Part shown: positions 1-9,392 of the stretch, piece by piece
Layout of the letters: each line of letters opens with the position of its first letter
How positions within the stretch are numbered: the stretch's first letter is position 1
From: Amycolatopsis sp. NBRC 101858
GTDB lineage: Bacteria > Actinomycetota > Actinomycetes > Mycobacteriales > Pseudonocardiaceae
Assembly (NCBI RefSeq): GCF_030269325.1
Contig: NZ_BSTD01000001.1
Coordinates: 2,434,681-2,498,680 of the forward strand
Direction: 5' to 3'
DNA length: 64,000 nt
The notes under the pieces: generated by a model
Database searches by the model: none
Told to the model about the DNA's origin: nothing
What the model saw: the letters and a program-made list of their open reading frames with translations, nothing else
Translations under genes and position numbers: made by a program

Positions 1-94
1 GTGGCTGCTGCGGCCCCTGACGCGGACGTCCTGAGCTGCACCTTTTCGTTACGGCCGAGATCGCGTTAATGCAAGACTTGTCGTAGTAAGCACC

Positions 95-100
95 TAGACT
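95..100 (+). promoter_or_regulatory. -10 element, leaderless promoter of the TetR gene
   Basis: TAGACT (TANNNT type) lies 6 nt before the ATG at 107 and no Shine-Dalgarno sequence is present, so the transcript probably begins at the start codon. No convincing -35 hexamer is visible. The 94 bases to the left of it hold nothing else I can support. Confidence 0.55.
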
Positions 101-106
101 GTTCGG

Positions 107-844
107 ATGAGCCACCCCACGCGGAGGGGTCGCGCGCGTGCGGCTACCGAACAGGACATCCGGCGGACCGCCCGGAAGCTGCTCGTCGAGCAGGGGCCGG
201 AGGCGGTCACCCTGCGTGCCATCGCGCGGGAGCTGGGGATCACCGCGCCCGCGCTCTACCGGTACTACGAGTCGCGGGACGACCTCGTCGAGAACCTGCG
301 GCTCGACGTCTGCGCCGATCTGGCCGACGAGCTCGCCGAGGACATCGCCGAGCTGCCGGACGACGGGATCATGCAGCTCTTCGCCATCTGCAAGGGCTTC
401 CGGCGCTGGGCGCTCACCCACACGAAGGAATTCACGCTGGTCTTCGCGTCGCCGACCGGCGGGGTCGGGTCCACTGCGGGCTCCGCGCTGAGCCGGGTCG
501 ACGAGCCCTTCGGCCGCATCTTCCTGGCCGCCGCCGGGCGGGTGCTCGCGCGGACCGACATCGTGCTGCCGTCCGCCAGCGGGGTGCCCGACGAGCTGCG
601 GGACGACCTCCAGACGTTCCAGGAATCGCTGGTCACCGTGCTCGCCGAGTCCGACCGGGCGGTGCCGGTGGAGAAGATCGACCTCGGCGTGACGTACCTG
701 ATGATCCAGTTCTGGGCCCGGCTCTACGGGCACGTCACGCTCGAGGTCTTCGGCAACTACCCGATCCCGATGTCCAAGCCGGACGTCCTGTTCGAGGCGA
801 TGCTCATCGACCTCGCCCGGGAGATCGGGCTCTACACCGGCTAG
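107..844 (+). CDS. TetR/AcrR family transcriptional regulator with WHG-type ligand domain
   Basis: A 245-residue protein. Residues about 14-60 form the TetR helix-turn-helix (ending in the typical ITAPALYRYYESRDDL stretch), which would bind an operator in DNA. The C-terminal half carries the WARLYGHVTLEVFG signature of the WHG domain (TetR_C_13/25-like ligand-binding domain). It converges on and overlaps by 4 nt the short-chain dehydrogenase on the other strand, so that enzyme is a plausible but unproven target. The ligand cannot be told from sequence. Start ATG 107 is supported by a leaderless -10 element. Confidence 0.93.
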   Translation: MSHPTRRGRARAATEQDIRRTARKLLVEQGPEAVTLRAIARELGITAPALYRYYESRDDLVENLRLDVCADLADELAEDIAELPDDGIMQLFAICKGFRRWALTHTKEFTLVFASPTGGVGSTAGSALSRVDEPFGRIFLAAAGRVLARTDIVLPSASGVPDELRDDLQTFQESLVTVLAESDRAVPVEKIDLGVTYLMIQFWARLYGHVTLEVFGNYPIPMSKPDVLFEAMLIDLAREIGLYTG

Positions 845-1578
845 GCCGCGTGGCCGCCGTCGACCGACAGCGTCGCCGCCGTCACGTACGCGCTGGCCGG
901 CGACGCCAGGTAGGACACCGCGGCGGCCACCTCCGACGGCGTGCCGTAGCGGTCGAACGCCGTCAACCCCCGCTGGTCCGCCGCGTACGGGCCGTCGGCC
1001 GGGTTCATGTCCGTGTCCGTCGGGCCCGGGTGGACCAGGTTGACGGTGATGCCGCGCGGGCCGAGCTCCCGCGCCAGCGCCTTGGTCAGGCCGACCATCG
1101 CCGCCTTGCTCGTCGCGTACAGCGCCATGCCCGGGCCGGGCACGCGGTCCGTGACGCAGCTGCCGATCGTGATCACGCGGCCGCCGTCACCCAGGACGCC
1201 GGCCGCCGCCTGGGTCGCCGCGAACACACCGCGGACGTTCACCGCCAGCACGCGGTCGACGTCCTCGAGCGCGGTTTCGGTGAAAGCGCCGACGAAACCG
1301 ACGCCCGCGTTGTTCACCAGCACGTCCAGCCGGCCGAACTCCGCCACCACAGCCGAAACGGCCGCCGACACCGCGTCCGCGTCCGCCGAATCCGCCTGGA
1401 CCGCCAGCGCGCGACGGCCGAGGTTCTTGATCTGCTCGACCACCTCGGCCGCTCGCGCGCCGTTGTGCTGGTACGTCAGCGCAACGTCCGCGCCGTCCTC
1501 GGCGAGCCGCAGTGCCGTGGCCGCGCCGATGCCGCGGCTGCCGCCCGTCACCAGCGCCACCTTGCCGTCGAGGGTCAT
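841..1578 (-). CDS. SDR family NAD(P)-dependent oxidoreductase
   Basis: A 245-residue classical short-chain dehydrogenase/reductase. Visible motifs: the TGGSRGIG nucleotide-binding loop (residues 11-18), NNAG (about 88-91), and the YATSK active-site Tyr/Lys with a preceding Ser. The C-terminus SVDGGHAA is typical of 3-oxoacyl-ACP-reductase-like (FabG-like) members. The substrate is unknown. The basic/small residues after the first strand (YQHN) do not settle NADP versus NAD. Start ATG 1576-1578 has a GGAGAA ribosome site at 1585-1590. The stop overlaps the TetR stop. Confidence 0.92.
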   Translation of the reverse strand: MTLDGKVALVTGGSRGIGAATALRLAEDGADVALTYQHNGARAAEVVEQIKNLGRRALAVQADSADADAVSAAVSAVVAEFGRLDVLVNNAGVGFVGAFTETALEDVDRVLAVNVRGVFAATQAAAGVLGDGGRVITIGSCVTDRVPGPGMALYATSKAAMVGLTKALARELGPRGITVNLVHPGPTDTDMNPADGPYAADQRGLTAFDRYGTPSEVAAAVSYLASPASAYVTAATLSVDGGHAA

Positions 1579-1590
1579 CCCCGGTTCTCC

Positions 1591-1621
1591 TTCGATCGAA
1601 CGGATTTCCTTGACCGTTCAA
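1591..1621. promoter_or_regulatory. Candidate operator(s) upstream of the SDR gene
   Basis: Between leuS and the SDR start lie a perfect 10-bp palindrome TTCGATCGAA (1591-1600) and an imperfect one, TTGACCGTTCAA (1610-1621). Both sit where a repressor would cover the SDR promoter. That the adjacent TetR protein binds here is an inference; the same words do not occur in the TetR gene's own leaderless promoter. Confidence 0.35.
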
Positions 1622-1668
1622 TCAAATCGGGGATGACCACCGAGCACCGGCGGCTTTCCGACGGAGCG

Positions 1669-4509
<2,841 letters not shown>

Positions 4510-4548
4510 CGCCGTCTTCCTTCGTCGCGAGGTACTCCAGAAACAACT

Positions 4549-4580
4549 CGACCCCTCAGCCACCAGGGCATGAGGGGTCG
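4549..4580 (-). terminator. Terminator-like hairpin in the leuS leader (attenuator)
   Basis: A perfect 10-bp stem, CGACCCCTCA (4549-4558) with TGAGGGGTCG (4571-4580), and a 12-nt loop. Read toward leuS it is followed by AGTTGTTT, a weak U-rich tail. Between it and the leader-peptide stop is another GC-rich stem (CCGCGC with GCGCGG), a possible alternative partner. The arrangement fits classical transcription attenuation. Confidence 0.6.
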
Positions 4581-4604
4581 CCGCGCCGGCCGGGCCGGAC
4601 CCGG

Positions 4605-4643
4605 TCAGCGCGGCAGGCTAAGGAGCAGCCGAGCCGTGTTCAT
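4605..4643 (-). CDS. Leucine-rich leader peptide of leuS (12 aa)
   Basis: ATG at 4643, stop TGA at 4605-4607, encoding [12 protein letters not shown]. Four of twelve residues are leucine, three consecutive (codons CTG CTC CTT; CTT is rare in this GC-rich genome). A TACGAT -10 element 6 nt before the ATG implies a leaderless transcript beginning at this peptide. The position just before a terminator-like hairpin and leuS is what a leucine-sensing attenuator needs: stalling at the Leu codons when Leu-tRNA is scarce would favour read-through. Too short for usual gene callers. Confidence 0.7.
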   Translation of the reverse strand: MNTARLLLSLPR

Positions 4644-4649
4644 ACGTTC

Positions 4650-4655
4650 ATCGTA
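4650..4655 (-). promoter_or_regulatory. -10 element of the leuS leader transcript
   Basis: TACGAT on the minus strand, 6 nt before the leader-peptide ATG. It lies just outside the stop codon of the phytase-like gene. No clear -35 hexamer at the standard distance. Confidence 0.5.
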
Positions 4656-4664
4656 ACTTGCTGG

Positions 4665-5837
4665 TCAAAGCCGTTCCGAGGGGACCGCCAGTGCGGCGAA
4701 CTGGGTGACCTGCGTGGCCGAGAAGTTGTTGTCGCTGACGATGATCAAGCTGCGCTCGCCGTTCGGCAGCTTCGGGCCCCAGGTCATGCCTTCCAGGTTG
4801 TCCACAGTGGACAGCCCGAGGTCGGCCGCGTCGAAGAGCAGGCGCTTCTTGACCGGCTTGACGTGCTTGGCCGCGCTCAAGGAGGGAACGTTCAGGACGT
4901 TCGTCGCACCCTTCGTGTCGATTTCGTAGACGCGGACCTTGTTGCCGACACCGGTGACGAACGAGCGTTCCATCATCAGGAACTTCGTCGGGTCGGCCTG
5001 GTCGACGGCCAGCATCGAGGAGACGCCGGTGGTGGCGAACGCGCCATCAGGGACCGGTGACGCGAAGATCGGCTCCTGCGGGTAAGCGTACTGCGCCAGG
5101 ACCGGGCCGTAGCGCCCCTGCAGCGTGATGCGGGAGACGCCGCCGGTGGTGCGCGTCGACTCCGGGCCGTCCTGCAGCAGCGGGCCTTCGACGTCGCTGG
5201 CCAGCAGCGCGCCGAACCCGGTGAAGGTGATGCCCTCGAGGACGAGGTTCTGCCGCGGGCCGGCCGTCGGCGTCATCTTCTCGTTCGCGGGGATCGGCAG
5301 GTCGCGGACGTATTTCCCGTCGCGGCGCGCTTCACGGATCGACGGGTCGATCAACGTCGTCGCGGTGCGCTCGCCCTCCTGCGACCAGTAGTAGTCGCCG
5401 GTCCACGGGTCGACGCGCAGCTCTTCGGGGTCGATCGTCTGCTCGTTCTGCGGCTTCGAGGGGTCGTTCTGCGTGAGCGGCGGGTACGGCGTGCCGTCCG
5501 GGCGCAGCAGCGGCTTCGTGCCGGTGAAGGTGACCGGGCCGACGCCGTCCGCCGACACCGGGAAGGTCGCCGTGTAGAAGCGGGCGGGGTTGATCGCCGA
5601 CCGGTCGTCGCAGATCAGGGCGTATCCGCCGGTCCGGGGGTCGTAGTCGATGCTGGAGAGGCCGCCGACCACCGTGCCCTGGAACAGCAGGGAGTTGGGG
5701 ACGATCTGCTCGCCGAGCAGGCGAACCGGCCGCTGGTGACTCTCGGTGGCACTCGCCGGCGATGCGGCGAGGAGTCCCCCGATCAGGGCAGCGGTCAACA
5801 CTGTGGGCAGTACTCGCGGTGACATGGCCTGTAGCAC
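4665..5837 (-). CDS. Secreted esterase-like phytase-family (PF13449-like) protein
   Basis: About 390 residues. The N-terminus is a Sec signal peptide (hydrophobic run about residues 12-27, then an ASA cleavage-type motif). The mature part has the features of the esterase-like activity of phytase family, a predicted beta-propeller: IDYDPRTGGY, a DDRS segment, IDPEELRVDPWTG and GMTWGP near the end. The true substrate of such proteins is generally not known. Start is either GTG 5837 (with TACCCT as a possible -10 8 nt upstream) or ATG 5825; both keep the signal peptide. Divergent from the SdpI-like gene. Confidence 0.85.
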   Translation of the reverse strand: MLQAMSPRVLPTVLTAALIGGLLAASPASATESHQRPVRLLGEQIVPNSLLFQGTVVGGLSSIDYDPRTGGYALICDDRSAINPARFYTATFPVSADGVGPVTFTGTKPLLRPDGTPYPPLTQNDPSKPQNEQTIDPEELRVDPWTGDYYWSQEGERTATTLIDPSIREARRDGKYVRDLPIPANEKMTPTAGPRQNLVLEGITFTGFGALLASDVEGPLLQDGPESTRTTGGVSRITLQGRYGPVLAQYAYPQEPIFASPVPDGAFATTGVSSMLAVDQADPTKFLMMERSFVTGVGNKVRVYEIDTKGATNVLNVPSLSAAKHVKPVKKRLLFDAADLGLSTVDNLEGMTWGPKLPNGERSLIIVSDNNFSATQVTQFAALAVPSERL

Positions 5838-5878
5838 AGTCGGTCAGGGTATCCGCCAGGTTGCCAGGACGTCACGCT

Positions 5879-5884
5879 TATCCT
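5879..5884 (+). promoter_or_regulatory. -10 element, leaderless promoter of the SdpI-like gene
   Basis: TATCCT followed by 7 nt and then the GTG at 5892. No ribosome site is present. Confidence 0.5.
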
Positions 5885-5891
5885 TGACCTC

Positions 5892-6311
5892 GTGTTCGCT
5901 ATCGCGCTGGTTCCGGTCGTGCTGGGTCTGCTCGTCGGCTTTGGTGGGTTCCTCGGTTTCCGCGAGCGCTTGACGCGCGAAGGCGGCACCGGCGTGCGCA
6001 CGCAGGCCGCGCTGCGCAGCGAAGAAGCGTTCAAGCTGGCCAACCGCGTCGCGGGGCTGCCGACCATGGCCGGCGGCGCGATCTCCGTGCTCACCGGGCT
6101 GGCCGGGCTCGCGATGCCGACGACCGCCGGCCTGGTCTCCGCCGCGCTCGCCGGGGTGCTCGCCATGCTCGTGCTGGTCATGGGCGGCGGCGTGCTCGGC
6201 AACCGGGCCGCGCTGACCGTGCCCGCGCCGGCTCCGGCGGCGCCCGCCGGCTGCAGCGGCTGCGCGTGCGGCGCCGGCGGCTGCGGGGTCTTCAAGAAGG
6301 AAGACGCTTAA
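5892..6311 (+). CDS. SdpI-like membrane protein with cysteine-rich tail
   Basis: A 139-residue protein with three hydrophobic segments (about residues 2-22, 55-75 and 80-103). The stretch LRSEEAFKLANRVAG resembles the SdpI-family motif, in which a conserved Arg-rich/W-x-x-A-N-R segment precedes the second membrane span. The end CSGCACGAGGCGVFKK has four cysteines in a Gly/Ala-rich tail, unusual for the family, which could bind metal or be lipid- or redox-related. Function unknown; SdpI proper gives immunity to a Bacillus toxin but most actinobacterial members are uncharacterised. GTG start at 5892 follows a leaderless -10. Stop codons overlap those of YqgE (TTAA). Confidence 0.75.
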   Translation: MFAIALVPVVLGLLVGFGGFLGFRERLTREGGTGVRTQAALRSEEAFKLANRVAGLPTMAGGAISVLTGLAGLAMPTTAGLVSAALAGVLAMLVLVMGGGVLGNRAALTVPAPAPAAPAGCSGCACGAGGCGVFKKEDA

Positions 6312-6880
6312 TTCCGTTGGAGGTCGCCCGGATGGGTGGCCAGCAGCGCCAGGGGGATGCCCTGGCGGCGCAGCACCTGGCTCCACAGGTCGCCGCTCGG
6401 TGAGGCCAGGATGTCGCTCGGGAGCGCGGGCACGATGACCCAGTCGTCGCGTTCGATCTCACCGGCCAGCTGACCCGAGTCCCAGCCCGCGTACCCGGCG
6501 AAGACGCGCACGCCGCGGACCTTCGGCACCAGCACTTCGGGATCGGTGTCCAGGTCGACCAGCGCGACCGGGCCGCGGACCGCGATCACGCCCGGCACGC
6601 TCGCCGCCGTCTCGCCGGTGCGCAACGCGGCCAGGCACAACGCGGTCTTCTTCTCGACCGGCCCGCCGACGAACACCGCCTGCGGCTCGGCGACGTGCCC
6701 GCCCCAGTTGGGCAGGACGTCGTGCACGGCGACGTCACTCGGCCGGTTCAGGACCACGCCGAGCGTGCCTTCGTCGCGGTGATCGATGACGAACACGACG
6801 GTCCGCCGGAAGTTGGGGTCGACCATCGTGGGGGCGGCGACCAGGAGCGTTCCCGGTTCAACCTCGGCGTCCGCTGGCAC
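6308..6880 (-). CDS. YqgE/AlgH family protein
   Basis: A 190-residue protein of the usual AlgH length. It begins just before PGTLLVAAP, the family's conserved N-terminus, then has FRRTVVFVIDH, GTLGVVLNRPS, FVGGPV and FAGYAGWDSGQL, all signature blocks. Function in actinobacteria is not established. I chose GTG 6880 because longer in-frame starts (to 7075) add a Cys-rich segment foreign to the family. Convergent with the SdpI-like gene, overlapping by 4 nt. Confidence 0.9.
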   Translation of the reverse strand: MPADAEVEPGTLLVAAPTMVDPNFRRTVVFVIDHRDEGTLGVVLNRPSDVAVHDVLPNWGGHVAEPQAVFVGGPVEKKTALCLAALRTGETAASVPGVIAVRGPVALVDLDTDPEVLVPKVRGVRVFAGYAGWDSGQLAGEIERDDWVIVPALPSDILASPSGDLWSQVLRRQGIPLALLATHPGDLQRN

Positions 6881-7079
6881 GCGACCTATGATCCCACCCC
6901 AGGCCTGGTGAATTACTTCGGCTCGGGAACAATCGCCCCAGCAGCCTCGTTTGAAACAGTGGTCGGCGCACTCCGTGTCCCCCGGGCTCACTGAAGAACC
7001 GCCTTTGTGGAATACCGTCCGGCAGGAGCCACACTGCGCATAGCCGCCGAGAGGCGACCTCAGTGCGCCGGCCACCCTC

Positions 7080-7085
7080 TACTCT
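7080..7085 (+). promoter_or_regulatory. -10 element, leaderless promoter of the MFS gene
   Basis: TACTCT followed by 6 nt and the GTG at 7092; no ribosome site. The rest of the 6881-7091 intergenic stretch shows no other clear element. Confidence 0.55.
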
Positions 7086-7091
7086 GGCTCC

Positions 7092-8384
7092 GTGACGATC
7101 AGTGCCGGTGCGAAGACCGCCCGAAGAGGCCCTCGGGAGCTGCTCAAGGATCCCGACTTCCGCCGCCTGCTCTTTACGCGCTTCGCCGCCAGCTGGGGTG
7201 ACGGCGTCTTCCGCGCGGGCCTGGCCGGAGCCGTGCTGTTCAACCCCGAGCGTGCCGCCGATCCGCTGGCCATCGCCGGTGGGTTCGCCGCGTTGCTGCT
7301 CCCGTACTCCGTCGTCGGGCCCTTCGCCGGTGCTCTGCTCGACCGCTGGGACCGGCGGAAAGTCCTGATCTTCGCGAACCTCCTGCGCGGCTTGGCGATC
7401 GTCAGCGCGTCCGCCGCCGTCGGCTTCGGGTTCGGCGGGATCGGCCTGTTTTCGCTGGCACTGGCCGCGGAAGGCATCTCGCGCTTCATCGGCTCCGGGC
7501 TTTCGGCGTCGCTGCCGCACGTCGTCGAAGAAGAGAGCGTCGTGACGGCGAACGCCTTCGCCACGACGCTCGGCTCGTTCATGGCCGTCATCGGCGGCGG
7601 TTGCGCGATCGGCCTGCGGGCGCTGTTCGGCAGCAACGACCTCGGCTCGGCCGAGACCACGGTGTTCGCGGTGCTCGGCACCCTCGTTTCGGCGTTCATC
7701 GCCCGCGGTTTCGCGCGCGGGGTGCTCGGGCCGACGGTGGTCGACGAGCCGCCGAACCCCGTCCTGGCCGTCGCGCGAGGGCTGGCCGACGGCGCGAAGG
7801 CCGCTTGGCGCGCGCCGAGTGTCACGGCCGGGTTCATCGCGTTGTTCGCGCACCGGGCGTCGTTCGGGGTGTCGCTGCTGGTCACCGTGCTGCTGATGCG
7901 CAACTACTTCACCGACCACGGGATCTTCCGCGCCGGTCTGCCCGGGCTCGGGCAGATGGCCGCGCTCGCCGGGGCCGGGATCCTCGTCGCCGGCCTGCTG
8001 ACCGCGCGGTTGATCCGGAAAGTCGGCCGGCTGCGCGCGGTGCTCGGTTCGCTGGTGCTCGCGGCGATCGCGCAGTCCGCGCTGGGCCTGCCGATGCTGC
8101 TGCCGCTGGCGCTGCTCGCGTCGTTCGTCATCACCGGGGCCGGGCAGGTGCTGAAGCTCTGCGTCGACTCGTCGATCCAGCTCGACGTCGCCGACGAAGC
8201 CCGCGGCCGGGTGTTCGCGCTGTACGACACGCTCTTCAACATCACGCAGGTGGCCGCGGTTTCGCTGGGCGCGCTGGTCGTGCCGGACGACGGACGTTCG
8301 CCGGGCCTGCTCATCGCGGCGACCGTCTGCTACCTCGTCGGTGGAGCCGGGTACGTGCTGGCGCGGCGACGCGCGATTCGCTGA
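7092..8384 (+). CDS. MFS transporter
   Basis: A 430-residue polytopic membrane protein with about 12 hydrophobic segments. The N-terminus LLKDPDFRRLLFTRFAASWGDGVF and the loop AGALLDRWDRRKVLIFANLLRG (loop 2-3, D-R-x-x-R-R type) place it with the MFS_3/EntS-like drug and metabolite exporters of actinobacteria. Substrate unknown. The leaderless GTG start at 7092 is supported by the TACTCT -10. It stands alone between convergent and co-directional unrelated genes. Confidence 0.92.
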   Translation: MTISAGAKTARRGPRELLKDPDFRRLLFTRFAASWGDGVFRAGLAGAVLFNPERAADPLAIAGGFAALLLPYSVVGPFAGALLDRWDRRKVLIFANLLRGLAIVSASAAVGFGFGGIGLFSLALAAEGISRFIGSGLSASLPHVVEEESVVTANAFATTLGSFMAVIGGGCAIGLRALFGSNDLGSAETTVFAVLGTLVSAFIARGFARGVLGPTVVDEPPNPVLAVARGLADGAKAAWRAPSVTAGFIALFAHRASFGVSLLVTVLLMRNYFTDHGIFRAGLPGLGQMAALAGAGILVAGLLTARLIRKVGRLRAVLGSLVLAAIAQSALGLPMLLPLALLASFVITGAGQVLKLCVDSSIQLDVADEARGRVFALYDTLFNITQVAAVSLGALVVPDDGRSPGLLIAATVCYLVGGAGYVLARRRAIR

Positions 8385-8475
8385 GGCAAACACCCGAACC
8401 GGTCACGGTCACTGCTCCATTGGCATTAGGGTGACGGCAAGGGATTAGTAGGTTCGAGGGACACCGGGGGCACCT

Positions 8476-9066
8476 GTGACCACCGCGGGCGACGACCGTG
8501 CACGGCTCGAAGCACGCAATGCCGCGATGAAGGACCAGATGGACACCCTCCTGGAAAACTTCGAGCGGCAGACCGCGCAGCTGCGTGACGCGCAGGCCGC
8601 GGCCGCGGAAACGACCGCCCAGGTGAATTCCCCCGACGGCCTGGTCCGCGCGACGATCGACGCCGGCGGCAACCTCGCGAAGCTCGAGTTCGCCCCGAAC
8701 GCCTTCGAACGCACGACGCCCGCGCAGCTCGCGAACACTGTCCAGACGGCGGTGCGCCAGGGATCCCTGCAGGTCAAGCAGAAGATCGCGGATCTGATGG
8801 CGCCGATCACCGAAGGCCTGCCCGACCTCGCTGACCTCGTCGAAGGCGCGCCGTCGCTGGCCGGGCTGGTGCCGCCGATCCCCGAGTTCGTCGAGTCGCC
8901 CGAGGAGGCGCCGCGGCCGGAGTCGTTCGAAGACAGCGGGTCGATCCTGCGCAACGAGGCCGTGCCGCCGCCGGTGCCCGCCCCGAAGCCCGCACCCAAG
9001 CGCGTCCGCCCGCCTCGTGACGAGGACGAGGAGCCGCCGTCGTCCTGGATGACGAGGGGCGACTGA
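8476..9066 (+). CDS. YbaB/EbfC-like protein at the head of the toxin cluster
   Basis: 196 residues. The first 110 residues (coiled coil to about residue 45, then VNSPDGLVRATIDAGGNLAKLEF) match the YbaB/EbfC fold, a small DNA-binding/nucleoid-associated dimer. The C-terminal 80 residues are acidic, proline-rich and probably disordered. In actinobacteria such versions often sit directly before WXG100-type genes, where they may act as secretion-linked partners rather than DNA-binding proteins; that role is inference. GTG start. The stop overlaps the next ATG by 1 nt (TGATG), so the two are translationally coupled. Confidence 0.82.
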   Translation: MTTAGDDRARLEARNAAMKDQMDTLLENFERQTAQLRDAQAAAAETTAQVNSPDGLVRATIDAGGNLAKLEFAPNAFERTTPAQLANTVQTAVRQGSLQVKQKIADLMAPITEGLPDLADLVEGAPSLAGLVPPIPEFVESPEEAPRPESFEDSGSILRNEAVPPPVPAPKPAPKRVRPPRDEDEEPPSSWMTRGD

Positions 9067-9389
9067 TGCCCGACGGGGGCTCCGGCTTCACCGCGGAACC
9101 CGACGCGGTCCTGCGCGCGTCGAACGGCCTGACCACGGCAGCGGACGGCCTGGACAGCGCGCTCAAGACGTTGCAGGGCGCCCTCGACGCGCAGGGCGCG
9201 TGCTGGGGCGACGACGACTCCGGCAAGGAGTTCGCCAAGGACTACGTGCCCGGCTCGCAGGGCGCCGTCGAAGGCTTCGCCAACCTCGTGCAGGGGTTGC
9301 GCGGCATGCAGCAGAACGTCGCCAAGTCGATGAAGGCGCTCTCGGGCGCCGACGAAGACGTGACTTCGCAGCTCGGCAAGGGGCAATGA
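9066..9389 (+). CDS. WXG100-like small protein
   Basis: A 107-residue, helix-rich protein with no signal peptide. It has the size and helical-hairpin pattern of ESAT-6/WXG100 proteins; the central turn reads ACWGDDDSG, i.e. a W-x-D variant of W-x-G, and an F-A-x-x-Y-x-P pattern follows. Likely exported or used as a partner by a type VII (ESX) system, though no ESX core gene (EccC etc.) is in this window. It lies 3 nt upstream of the giant toxin gene, the classic arrangement for a WXG100 partner. Confidence 0.78.
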   Translation: MPDGGSGFTAEPDAVLRASNGLTTAADGLDSALKTLQGALDAQGACWGDDDSGKEFAKDYVPGSQGAVEGFANLVQGLRGMQQNVAKSMKALSGADEDVTSQLGKGQ

Positions 9390-9392
9390 CCC

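Noticed and set aside
1-41. Possible start of a minus-strand gene (GTG at 39-41) divergent from the TetR gene
   Set aside because: Only 13 codons are in the window, with no spaced ribosome site or -10 element. The pairing of a divergent gene with TetR is common but cannot be supported here.
4549-4664. T-box riboswitch upstream of leuS
   Set aside because: No T-box sequence or specifier stem is visible; a Leu-rich leader peptide with a terminator-like hairpin explains the region better.
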